DNA from: JANMMJ01 sp964543235
GTDB lineage: Bacteria; Pseudomonadota; Alphaproteobacteria; Rhizobiales; Aestuariivirgaceae
Direction of reading: 5' to 3'
NCBI GenBank assembly: GCA_964543235.1
Contig: CAZIXE010000119.1
Location: forward strand, 1 to 5,511
DNA: 5,511 bases
Part shown: positions 1 through 4,949 of the stretch, piece after piece
How the letters are laid out: each line of letters begins with the position of its first letter
How positions within the stretch are numbered: the first letter of the stretch is position 1
The notes under the pieces: model-generated
What the model was told of the DNA's origin: nothing
Databases searched by the model: none
The model's input: the letters and a program-made list of their open reading frames with translations, nothing else
Program-made: the position numbers and the translations under genes

Positions 1-63
1 GTCGACCGGGTGCTGGCCGAATGCCACGAGCTCGCCTGCGGGCTCGAACTCGACACATCCTGA
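1..63 (+). CDS. C-terminal end of an unidentified protein (cut by window edge)
   Basis: Reading from base 1 in frame 1 gives 20 sense codons ending ...CGLELDTS and then TGA at 61-63. Codon use is strongly GC-rich, as in the clear genes further on, which suggests the true tail of a gene that starts outside the window. The fragment is too short to assign a family. The two cysteines and the acidic end are not diagnostic. No U-tract terminator is visible just downstream. It could be chance open frame, so confidence is moderate. Confidence 0.45.
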   Translation, partial: VDRVLAECHELACGLELDTS

Positions 64-389
64 GCAGATTTCCGGATCAGCAAAACCGATCATGTGGTAG
101 CCACGGTGCATCTCCTGCGCCGCCGTTGGACGTGCTAGAGCTGCATGATCCTGGGTGGAACCACCGCAAACTCTCCATTGCCGCCCCTGAGGCGGCCATC
201 CAGACTGGATGGCAGGCTCAGGGCCTGCCATGGAGAGAGTTGGGGAGCGATTCCATCAAACTTCATTCCTCCCTGGAGCCTCTCCTTCAGGCCATCCTGT
301 TTCAGGATTCGCTTGCAAGGCCGCGAAGTTGTGAGATGTGGTCAGGTTTCATCCTGGATACCTACAATTGTGCTGACACAGCAACCAGT
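64..389. other. Gene-free stretch with palindrome cluster
   Basis: No convincing gene is seen on either strand between the partial gene at the left edge and parE. Open frames exist, but their translations resemble no family I know and lack the G/C third-position bias of the real genes. The stretch is less GC-rich than its surroundings. It holds a dense set of inverted repeats (171-237) and a separate small hairpin, ATCCTG-TTT-CAGGAT, at 294-308. On the minus strand it would be the region downstream of parE, but no hairpin is followed by a T-run, so no classical terminator can be called. It may be the remnant of a mobile or palindromic repeat element that came with the toxin-antitoxin pair (inference). 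Confidence 0.5.
171..237. repeat. Cluster of overlapping inverted repeats
   Basis: Four inverted repeats lie within 67 bases. CTCTCCAT at 171-178 pairs with ATGGAGAG at 230-237 and encloses the rest. GCCGCC (180-185) pairs with GGCGGC (191-196) across a 5-nt loop. GCCATCCA (195-202) pairs with TGGATGGC (206-213). ATGGCAGGC (209-217) pairs with GCCTGCCAT (223-231) across the loop TCAGG. The third stem shares bases with the second and the fourth, so not all can form at once: either the outer stem encloses two hairpins, or the middle stem forms. The function is unknown; an RNA switch, a processed small RNA or a dispersed palindromic repeat are all possible. Confidence 0.55.
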
Positions 390-680
390 TCAGATATGCC
401 GCTCCACATCCATGCTTCTGTGCAGGATGCGGATGACTTCAATTCCGCCTGCAACCTTGCGATAGAAAATAATGTGCGAGGCGGCCGGGAATTTCAGATA
501 GCCCGCCCGGATATCGTCGATCTTACGGCCAAGGTCCGGCGAGGATGCGAGCAGCTGCATGGCGTTTGACAGGCTCCGCGTATAGGCTTCAGCCTGGTCG
601 AGGTCCCAGCGTTCGGCAGTGTAGGTCCAGATGGAATCGAGATCGGCGCGGGCGGCGGGAGAAAGCCGCAGCGCGCTCAT
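390..680 (-). CDS. parE: ParE-type toxin of a type II toxin-antitoxin system
   Basis: This 96-residue protein belongs to the RelE/ParE fold family. It shows the ParE pattern: an N-terminal helix pair (LSPAARADLDSIWTYTAERW, residues 6-25), the GR..D.IR.G motif at 51-60, the strand HIIFYR at 69-74 and the C-terminal RILHRSMD at 84-91. The length is typical for ParE. Known ParE toxins poison DNA gyrase, and the free toxin is held inactive by ParD; this target is taken from the family and is not shown here. The ATG overlaps the parD stop codon (ATGA, 677-680), the usual translational coupling of antitoxin first, toxin second. The frame is intact, so the toxin is probably functional. Family assignment is firm; parE versus a generic RelE/ParE name is less so. 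Confidence 0.93.
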   Translation of the reverse strand: MSALRLSPAARADLDSIWTYTAERWDLDQAEAYTRSLSNAMQLLASSPDLGRKIDDIRAGYLKFPAASHIIFYRKVAGGIEVIRILHRSMDVERHI

Positions 681-931
681 TTGGCGCCGGCGCGCTTTGC
701 TGCAATGTAGTCTTCCACATCGAAGGGCAGAGCCGGGCCGCTTGCCTCACCTTCAGCCAGGGCCTGCCGCAGGCGTTCGACTTTCAATTCCTGTTCTTCA
801 AGCAGCGCCAGGCCCGCCCGCACCGCTTCGCTGGCCGAGCCAAAGCGGCCCTTGCGTATCTGAGCCTTGATGAAGCGGCCGTGCTCCTTGCCGATAACGA
901 CGGAGGTGTTTTTTGATACCGGATTCTTCAT
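677..931 (-). CDS. parD: ParD-type antitoxin, ribbon-helix-helix
   Basis: This 84-residue protein has the build of ParD antitoxins. An N-terminal ribbon-helix-helix DNA-binding domain has its strand at NTSVVIG (8-14), helix A from about 16 to 27 and helix B in SASEAVRAGLALLEE (32-46). The C-terminal tail, with SGPALPFDVEDYIAAKR at 64-80, matches the toxin-binding segment typical of the family (SG..xPFD). ParD neutralises ParE and represses its own operon as a dimer or with toxin. The ATG at 931 is chosen because it gives the normal ParD start; a TTG six bases upstream (937) would add two residues. No Shine-Dalgarno is seen, and the best promoter places the transcript start only about three bases before this ATG, suggesting a near-leaderless mRNA. 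Confidence 0.94.
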   Translation of the reverse strand: MKNPVSKNTSVVIGKEHGRFIKAQIRKGRFGSASEAVRAGLALLEEQELKVERLRQALAEGEASGPALPFDVEDYIAAKRAGAK

Positions 932-933
932 TA

Positions 934-982
934 CCAATAGATAATACTACTGGCGGCCATCCCCTTCAACCGCGCCTATTGG
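934..982. promoter_or_regulatory. Candidate ParD operator: three half-sites around the parDE promoter
   Basis: CCAATAG (934-940) and CTACTGG (947-953) form an inverted repeat (6 of 7 matching) whose 6-bp spacer is exactly the -10 hexamer. A third half-site, CTATTGG (976-982), is the perfect reverse complement of the first and lies just beyond the -35; first and third are 42 bp apart, about four helical turns. Ribbon-helix-helix antitoxins are known to bind short inverted repeats over their own promoter, so this is the likely autoregulatory operator (inference). Confidence 0.5.
941..969 (-). promoter_or_regulatory. Candidate parDE promoter
   Basis: Read on the minus strand, TTGAAG (964-969) is followed after 17 bases by TATTAT (941-946), giving 4/6 and 5/6 matches to sigma-70 consensus at ideal spacing. 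Transcription would start near 934, almost at the parD ATG (931). This is the only good promoter upstream of the pair. The call rests on consensus and position only. Confidence 0.6.
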
Positions 983-1000
983 GTGGGATGGAGCCGCTCC

Positions 1001-1015
1001 TGTCAAACCTTGACA
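1001..1015. promoter_or_regulatory. Perfect dyad TGTCAA-ACC-TTGACA
   Basis: Two perfect 6-base inverted arms separated by three bases lie in the spacer between the divergent parD and aminotransferase genes. The right arm is an exact TTGACA, so the dyad could be both a -35 element for the aminotransferase gene and a repressor site over it. No regulator gene is in the window, so the binding protein is unknown. Confidence 0.4.
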
Positions 1016-1038
1016 TCGGACCGGATAGAGGCTGGAAC
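1010..1038 (+). promoter_or_regulatory. Possible aminotransferase promoter
   Basis: A perfect -35 TTGACA (1010-1015) is followed after 17 bases by TGGAAC (1033-1038), only 3/6 to the -10 consensus. The start would be near 1045, leaving a leader of about 45 bases before the ATG at 1091. The weak -10 suggests an activator or a different sigma factor, or that the call is wrong. Confidence 0.3.
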
Positions 1039-1090
1039 ATCGCGCCATCCAGCCATAGCCCTCCATCTCCATACTCCCGAGACCCTTCTC

Positions 1091-2287
1091 ATGACGCTTC
1101 GCTCCGGCCGCGAATTTCTGGCCATTCCCGGCCCCACCACGGTGCCCGACCAGGTGCTGCAGGCGATGCAGCGGCCGGCCGTCGATATCTATTCCGGGCC
1201 GCTCATCGGCATCACCGACAGCCTGCTCGCCGACCTCAAGACCTGCTTCCGCACCCGCCACAACACCTACATCTATATCGCCAACGGCCATGGCGCCTGG
1301 GAGGCGTGCCTCGCCAATGTGCTGTCGCGCGGCGATAAGGTGCTGGTGCTGGAGAGCGGCCGGTTTGCGCTGGGCTGGGGCGAATGCGCGGAAACGCTCG
1401 GGGTCGCGGTCGAGGTCCTCAAGGGCGACATCCGCCGGGCGGTCAACCCGCAGGCGGTGGAAGCGCGGCTGCGGGCCGACAAGGCCCACGAGATCAAGGC
1501 GATCCTGGTGGTCCAGATCGACACCGCCTCGGGGGTCGTCAACGACATCAAGGCGATCGGCGCGGCGGTCCGCTCAGCAAACCATCCGGCGCTGCTCATG
1601 GTCGATACCGTCGCCTCGCTCGGCTGCATGCCCTTCGAGATGGACGAGTGGGGGGTCGATGTCGCGATGGCGGGCGCGCAGAAGGGGCTGATGACGCCGC
1701 CGGGGCTCGGCTTCGTGGCGGCCGGCCCCCGCGCCAAGGAGGCGCACAAGAAAGCGAATTTGCGCACATCCTACTGGGACTGGACATTCCGCGAAGGCCC
1801 CGAGCACTATCAGAAATATGCCGGCACGCCGCCGGAGCACCTGCTGTTTGCGCTGCGCGCGGCGCTCGACATGATCTTCGCCGAAGGTTTTGCCGCGGTA
1901 TTCCGGCGCCACCGGCTGCTCGGCGAGGCGACACGGCGGGCGGTCGCCACCTGGTCGGAAGGCCAGGCGATCGGTTTCAACATCACGGAGCCCGCGGAGC
2001 GTTCCGATACGGTCACCACCATCGTCACCCAGGATGGCAGCGATCCGCAGGCCATCCTCGACTATGCGCGCGAGCAGTGCGGCGTGGTGCTGGGGGTCGG
2101 CATCGGGCAACTGGCCGGCCGGGCCTTCCGCATCGCGCATATGGGCCATGTCAACGCGCCGATGCTGCTCGGCACGCTCGGCGTCGTCGAGATGGCGCTC
2201 GCCGCACTCGGCGTCGCCCATGGCAAGGGCGGCGCCCAGGCGGCCATCGACTATCTCGCGGGCGCCGTGCCGGCCAGGCAGTCATAG
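1091..2287 (+). CDS. Class V PLP aminotransferase, alanine/serine-glyoxylate type
   Basis: This 398-residue protein is a fold-type I PLP enzyme of aminotransferase class V. Members move the amino group of alanine or serine to glyoxylate, giving glycine plus pyruvate or hydroxypyruvate, in the cytoplasm. Visible landmarks: IPGPTTVP at 12-19, the cofactor phosphate loop ANGHGAWEA at 64-72, the ring-nitrogen aspartate D172 in MVDTVASLG, the Schiff-base lysine K198 in AGAQKGLM, the TPPEHLLFALR segment at 246-256, and R347 in FRIAHMGH, the expected substrate-carboxylate arginine. Length is normal and all key residues are present. The ATG at 1091 is chosen over an upstream ATG at 983 because homologues begin a few residues before the PGP motif; only a weak GAGA precedes it. 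Whether serine, alanine or another donor is preferred cannot be told, so no symbol is given. Confidence 0.93.
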   Translation: MTLRSGREFLAIPGPTTVPDQVLQAMQRPAVDIYSGPLIGITDSLLADLKTCFRTRHNTYIYIANGHGAWEACLANVLSRGDKVLVLESGRFALGWGECAETLGVAVEVLKGDIRRAVNPQAVEARLRADKAHEIKAILVVQIDTASGVVNDIKAIGAAVRSANHPALLMVDTVASLGCMPFEMDEWGVDVAMAGAQKGLMTPPGLGFVAAGPRAKEAHKKANLRTSYWDWTFREGPEHYQKYAGTPPEHLLFALRAALDMIFAEGFAAVFRRHRLLGEATRRAVATWSEGQAIGFNITEPAERSDTVTTIVTQDGSDPQAILDYAREQCGVVLGVGIGQLAGRAFRIAHMGHVNAPMLLGTLGVVEMALAALGVAHGKGGAQAAIDYLAGAVPARQS

Positions 2288-2288
2288 C

Positions 2289-2312
2289 CCGCATGCGCGG
2301 TCAGGCGTGCGG
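2289..2312. terminator. Hairpin in the convergent spacer, possible two-way terminator
   Basis: CCGCATGC (2289-2296) pairs with GCGTGCGG (2305-2312), eight pairs with one G-U on the + transcript, around an 8-nt loop. It fills almost all of the 27-bp spacer between the stop codons of the aminotransferase gene and the convergent exported-protein gene. There is no T-run on either side, so it may act as an mRNA 3' end stabiliser or a non-classical terminator. Confidence 0.4.
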
Positions 2313-2314
2313 CC

Positions 2315-2896
2315 TCACGGCCCCGGCATCAGCTTGGTCGGCATCTCCAGCAGGACGAAGTCGGCGTCCTTGCAGCTGACATTGGGGTTGGTCGGGCTGA
2401 ACATGCCGTTGGGATTGTCCTTGAACAGCCACACATGCAGATCATAATGCACGAAGCCCTGCGGGATCAGCGGCTCGTGGCCTTCCATCGGCCCCTGGAA
2501 CTCCTGGCCGAAGAGCTTCGGCTTCTCGGTGGTCTCAGGCGTCAGCGGCACCAGCCACTCGACGGCGACCAGTTCCAGCTTGTTGCCGACCGGCTCGTAG
2601 ACCAGCACGTTGGGCTTCATCGGATCGGGCGCACCGCGGATCGTCAGATTGGCGAAATGAACACCCATGGCGCCCTTGGCATAGTTGAGATGGCCTTCCA
2701 TGGTGGAGCCGTCATAGTGCACGCAGCCCACCGTCGAGAGATAGAGGTCGCGCACGGCAACATAGGGATCCTTGTATTTCTCCATGGCCGCCTTGAGGGC
2801 CTCGAGTTGCGCGGTGTAGTCCTCTTCGGCAGCGGCCGGCCCGCCCAGCACGGCAAGGCTCATGGCCGCGGCGGGAGCAAGAAGCGTCAGTCTCAT
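2315..2896 (-). CDS. Exported conserved protein of unknown function
   Basis: The 193-residue product begins with a clear Sec signal peptide (MR, a hydrophobic stretch to about residue 20, cleavage after AAA at 21-23), so it should be periplasmic or secreted. The mature part starts with a short charged helix (30-42). Then come CVHYDG (58-63), GAMGVHFAN (76-84), YEP (100-102), AVEWLVP (111-117), LFGQEF (128-133) and HYDLHVWLFKDNPNGMF (150-166), ending with NPNVSC (171-175). Two cysteines of the mature protein (58 and 175) could form a disulfide. From memory, the GAMGVHF, YEP, LHVW..DNP and NP.VSC signatures recur in alphaproteobacterial hypothetical proteins, for which I know no function. Its six or so histidines make metal binding conceivable, but this is speculation. 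A good Shine-Dalgarno GGGAGG (2905-2910) stands 8 bases before the ATG. Confidence 0.85.
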   Translation of the reverse strand: MRLTLLAPAAAMSLAVLGGPAAAEEDYTAQLEALKAAMEKYKDPYVAVRDLYLSTVGCVHYDGSTMEGHLNYAKGAMGVHFANLTIRGAPDPMKPNVLVYEPVGNKLELVAVEWLVPLTPETTEKPKLFGQEFQGPMEGHEPLIPQGFVHYDLHVWLFKDNPNGMFSPTNPNVSCKDADFVLLEMPTKLMPGP

Positions 2897-2923
2897 CGGA
2901 CAATCCTCCCAGTGTGTCGTTCA

Positions 2924-2935
2924 TCAGTCCACTGA
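2924..2935. repeat. Short dyad TCAGT-CC-ACTGA upstream of the exported-protein gene
   Basis: Perfect 5-base inverted arms with a 2-base centre lie 28 bases upstream of the ATG at 2896, just before the Shine-Dalgarno. It could be an operator or a small leader hairpin for that gene. Arms this short may be chance. No clear promoter hexamers were recognised for the gene. Confidence 0.25.
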
Positions 2936-3061
2936 CTTCTTGCGTGGCCAGCTGACCGGCCAGTTCGCCGCGCTGTGGCGGGGGGAAGAGGCACCGTCAG
3001 GGTGAACCGTTTTGGGGCGGGCCGCAAGGCCGGGCTTTCGCAGGTGCAATCGCCGGGCGTG

Positions 3062-3090
3062 CTGACGATCGGTCAAATCCGTGCTATGCT
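3062..3090 (+). promoter_or_regulatory. Probable promoter of the SH3-like/COG3650-like gene
   Basis: CTGACG (3062-3067), 17 bases, then TATGCT (3085-3090): 4/6 at each hexamer with ideal spacing. It lies at the start of a short AT-rich patch (GAAAATTATT) in GC-rich DNA. Transcription would begin near 3097, leaving a leader of about 50 bases that contains the strong ribosome site. Confidence 0.45.
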
Positions 3091-3136
3091 GAAAATTATT
3101 CGCCGTGCCGCCTGCAGCTGCAACGTCTTCTGTCAC

Positions 3137-3141
3137 GGAGG
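3137..3141 (+). promoter_or_regulatory. Ribosome binding site deciding the 3148 start
   Basis: GGAGG lies 6 bases before the ATG at 3148. It is the strongest Shine-Dalgarno on the + strand of the window and fixes this start, which also gives a clean signal peptide. An overlapping longer frame starting at 3105 has neither. Confidence 0.75.
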
Positions 3142-3147
3142 TTCGCC

Positions 3148-3816
3148 ATGCGTCCGGTATTCTCTTGCCTTGCCCTTCTGTTGATCGTCGGCCTGCCGCC
3201 GGCGGGCGCTGCCGGCGATGCGGCGGCGCTGTTTCGCTGCGAAGTTCCGGCCGGCTATTACCGCATCGCCAATACCGGACGCGGTCTCGCCATCGCCATG
3301 CGCGGCGCTCCGTCCCAGATGTCACAACCGCTGAACGACCTGCACAAGGGCGAGGTGGTGTTCTCCGACGGCTTGCGCGTGATGGGCGACAACGTGACTT
3401 GGCAGCGGGTCAAGGTGGCGCAGACCGTCGGCTGGATCCAGGCGGCCAATCTGTGGCGGGCCTTGCCCCTGACCCTCGGCAAGACGGAGGTGCCGGTGGC
3501 CGGCCGCTGCGGCGACCATGCGCCGCTGTGGAGTCTGCGATGGACGGCGGATTCGCTGCGGCTGTCGCTGTTTCCGGACCGCTACGAGGTGCCGCTGGAA
3601 AGGGTCGAATCCGGCATGGCGCCAGGCACGGCACTGGTGAGCGGAAGTACGGGGGATGCAACGATCACCTTCGTCTATACCAGCGAGGCCTGCCGCAGCG
3701 CCCTCGGCGAGGCGACCGGCTTCGGCACGGCGCATGTGATCCTCCGGCAGGGCGGCAGGGAGCGGCTCTACAGCGGCTGCTGCAGCGCCGATGCCACGGC
3801 CTTTGTCAGGCGGTAG
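3148..3816 (+). CDS. Exported protein: SH3-like domain plus COG3650-like domain
   Basis: The 222-residue product starts with a Sec signal peptide (hydrophobic to about 20, likely cleavage near AGAAG at 20-23), so it should act in the periplasm. Residues about 38-105 look like a bacterial SH3 domain: YRIANTGRGLAIAMRGAPS, a turn-rich middle, then TWQRVKV and VGWIQAANLW, the usual end of such domains. Residues about 119-215 match the pattern I know from COG3650: GRCGDHAPLWSLRW (119-132), a middle arginine-acid strand, EACRSALGEATGFGTAHVIL (180-199) and the terminal GCC motif (210-212). Mature cysteines at 31, 121, 182, 211 and 212 suggest disulfides. Function is unknown; SH3b domains often bind peptidoglycan, so an envelope role is inferred. 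The COG3650 link is from memory of the motifs. Confidence 0.85.
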   Translation: MRPVFSCLALLLIVGLPPAGAAGDAAALFRCEVPAGYYRIANTGRGLAIAMRGAPSQMSQPLNDLHKGEVVFSDGLRVMGDNVTWQRVKVAQTVGWIQAANLWRALPLTLGKTEVPVAGRCGDHAPLWSLRWTADSLRLSLFPDRYEVPLERVESGMAPGTALVSGSTGDATITFVYTSEACRSALGEATGFGTAHVILRQGGRERLYSGCCSADATAFVRR

Positions 3817-3832
3817 CAGCAGCTGCCACGGC

Positions 3833-3862
3833 TTGCCAGAAGTGTGGCGGGGAGGGCACAAT
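3833..3862 (+). promoter_or_regulatory. Possible promoter of the channel-like gene
   Basis: TTGCCA (3833-3838, 5/6), 18 bases, then CACAAT (3857-3862, 4/6). It lies in the gap after the stop codon at 3816. If used, transcription starts near 3869, so the GTG at 3844 cannot be the translation start and a later one (3904 or 3940) must be used. Confidence 0.35.
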
Positions 3863-3903
3863 CATTCGGCGTGCCATCAGCGGCCACCGACGGGTCTGGC
3901 AAA

Positions 3904-4260
3904 GTGTCACATGACAATCATCAGGCGGCGCGCCGGCAAATGTTCCGCCGGCTGTGGCGCAACACGCTGTGGGCGCTGGCGGTGGTGGCTGTTGCGCTGG
4001 CCGCCGGCATGGCCGGCTATGCCTATTTCGGCAGCATGGGGCCGGCCGAGGCCTTTGCCAATGCGGCGATGATCCTGTCGGGCATGGGACCGCTCACGCA
4101 GCTCGAGACCACCGGCGGCTACCTGTTCGAGGGTGCCTATGCGCTGGTGTGCGGACTGCTGTTCTTCGCGCTGGCCGGTTTCGTGCTGGCGGCGCCGCTG
4201 CACCATCTGGTGCGGCGGTTTCACCTCGAAGATGAGCGGCAGCGCAGGCGCGGCGACTAG
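3904..4260 (+). CDS. Small two-TM membrane protein resembling an ion-channel pore subunit
   Basis: Using GTG 3904 the protein has 118 residues. A basic N-terminus (RRQMFRRLWRN, 10-20) is followed by TM1 (about 21-42), a loop with a short amphipathic helix (AEAFANAAMILSG, 48-60), the turn GMGP (60-63), and TM2 (about 73-99), with a basic, charged C-terminus (HHLVRRFHLED...). The order TM1, pore helix, filter-like turn, TM2, and the spacing, match the two-TM ion channel family (Ion_trans_2). In a K+ channel TVGYGD would stand where LSGMGP stands here, so K+ selectivity is not expected. From memory, similar proteins exist in many alphaproteobacteria as hypotheticals. The positive-inside rule places both ends in the cytoplasm. 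The start is uncertain: ATG 3940, GTG 3871 and GTG 3844 are in frame. The promoter guess and the basic N-terminus favour 3904 or 3940. Confidence 0.75.
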   Translation: MSHDNHQAARRQMFRRLWRNTLWALAVVAVALAAGMAGYAYFGSMGPAEAFANAAMILSGMGPLTQLETTGGYLFEGAYALVCGLLFFALAGFVLAAPLHHLVRRFHLEDERQRRRGD

Positions 4261-4281
4261 CGAAGCGGCTGGCGGATCGGT

Positions 4282-4896
4282 TCAGGCCAGAACGTAGTTG
4301 AAGCTCACCGAGATGCGGTCGCCTTCGGCGCGGTTCAGCGGCACTTCGTGGCGCAGCCAGCTTTCCCAGAGCAGGAGCGAGCCTGCCTGCGGCGTTTCGC
4401 TGACATGGGCGCGGAAAGCGCGCGGGGCATTCCTGCGGCGCGGCGGGGCGGCCATCAGCAGCGGAAGGCGCGGGTCTTCATAGACGATGGGCCCGGCCCC
4501 GGCGGGCACGGCCACGTAATAGGTGCCGCTGATCACGGCGTTGGGATGGATATGGGACGTGTGGGAGCCGCCCTCGGGCATGACGTTGACCCAGATCGAA
4601 TCGCATTTCGGCCTCGTGCCGCGCAGGTCCCAGTGGAGCGCGCGGGCGAATTTCAGGGCATGGCGGTCGATCAGCTTCACGAGCCGGGCAAAGGCGGGGA
4701 TGCGCCAGGGCAGATCGTCGAGCGAGGCATAGGAGGTGTAGCCCGGATAGCCATGCCTCACACACCAACGCCGGCCGGCGGCATCGTCGCGGGCAAGCGA
4801 CAGGGCGGCAGTTGCCAATTCATGGTTGAGGCCGGCGGCGCGCTTGACCTCGGCACGGTAGACAAGGGTCGGGAAAAGGGAGTGAATGGTGCTCAT
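4282..4896 (-). CDS. Putative 2OG-Fe(II) oxygenase (TIGR02466/2OG-FeII_Oxy_5 type)
   Basis: This 204-residue protein begins IHSLFPTLVYRAEV (4-17), the usual opening of the TIGR02466 family. The core then follows the jelly-roll pattern: SIWVNVMPEGGSH (100-112), HIHPNAVISGTYYV (115-128), IVYEDPR (137-143), GSLLLWESWLRHEV (172-185) and RISVSFNYV (194-202). In this family the iron-binding histidines are expected in the HIHPN and RHEV segments (H115 or H117, and H183), and R194 should bind 2-oxoglutarate. The classical HxD pair is not visible: N119 follows HIHP, as in family members I recall. The substrate is unknown. ATG 4896 is preferred over GTG 4905 because GGGTGG lies 5 bases upstream of it. 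The gene diverges from yjbQ across 53 bp, so shared control is possible. Family call is good, function open. Confidence 0.88.
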   Translation of the reverse strand: MSTIHSLFPTLVYRAEVKRAAGLNHELATAALSLARDDAAGRRWCVRHGYPGYTSYASLDDLPWRIPAFARLVKLIDRHALKFARALHWDLRGTRPKCDSIWVNVMPEGGSHTSHIHPNAVISGTYYVAVPAGAGPIVYEDPRLPLLMAAPPRRRNAPRAFRAHVSETPQAGSLLLWESWLRHEVPLNRAEGDRISVSFNYVLA

Positions 4897-4949
4897 GGCG
4901 GCCACCCGATTAGCGCCAGCGCCGGGAACCTGGCAAGAGAGGCAGCAGC
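4897..4949. promoter_or_regulatory. Divergent control region between the oxygenase gene and yjbQ
   Basis: This 53-bp spacer holds both ribosome sites: GGGTGG read on minus, about five bases before ATG 4896, and AAGAGAGG (4935-4942) on plus, seven bases before ATG 4950. GCCAG (4915-4919) and CTGGC (4930-4934) form a small inverted repeat. No confident promoter hexamers are seen, and there is little room for two full promoters, so they must overlap or lie within the coding regions. Confidence 0.4.

Noticed and set aside
21..569. 182-codon + strand open frame over the gene-free stretch and the 3' part of parE
   Set aside because: It overlaps parE in antisense, lacks the codon bias of true genes here, and its translation is unrecognisable.
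952..962. 11-base repeat GGCGGCCATCC also at 191-201
   Set aside because: An 11-base match is expected by chance in a GC-rich window of this size, and the flanks do not match.
983..1090. N-terminal extension of the aminotransferase from ATG 983
   Set aside because: The 36 added residues resemble no part of the family, and the stretch overlaps the dyad and putative promoter. ATG 1091 gives the normal start.
1574..2221. Long minus-strand open frame (215 codons) inside the aminotransferase gene
   Set aside because: It is an antisense shadow of a clear gene, arising from G/C third-position bias; its translation is Arg/Ala/His-rich and matches no family.
2924..3325. Minus-strand open frame spanning the spacer and the start of the SH3-like gene
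   Set aside because: Arg-rich low-complexity translation, no ribosome site noted, and it overlaps a gene with a strong Shine-Dalgarno and signal peptide.
3844..3903. GTG 3844 as start of the channel-like protein
   Set aside because: The extra residues are not family-like, no ribosome site precedes it, and the likely promoter overlaps it.
4897..4905. GTG 4905 as start of the oxygenase
   Set aside because: ATG 4896 has a GGGTGG at good distance and begins the family's usual N-terminus.
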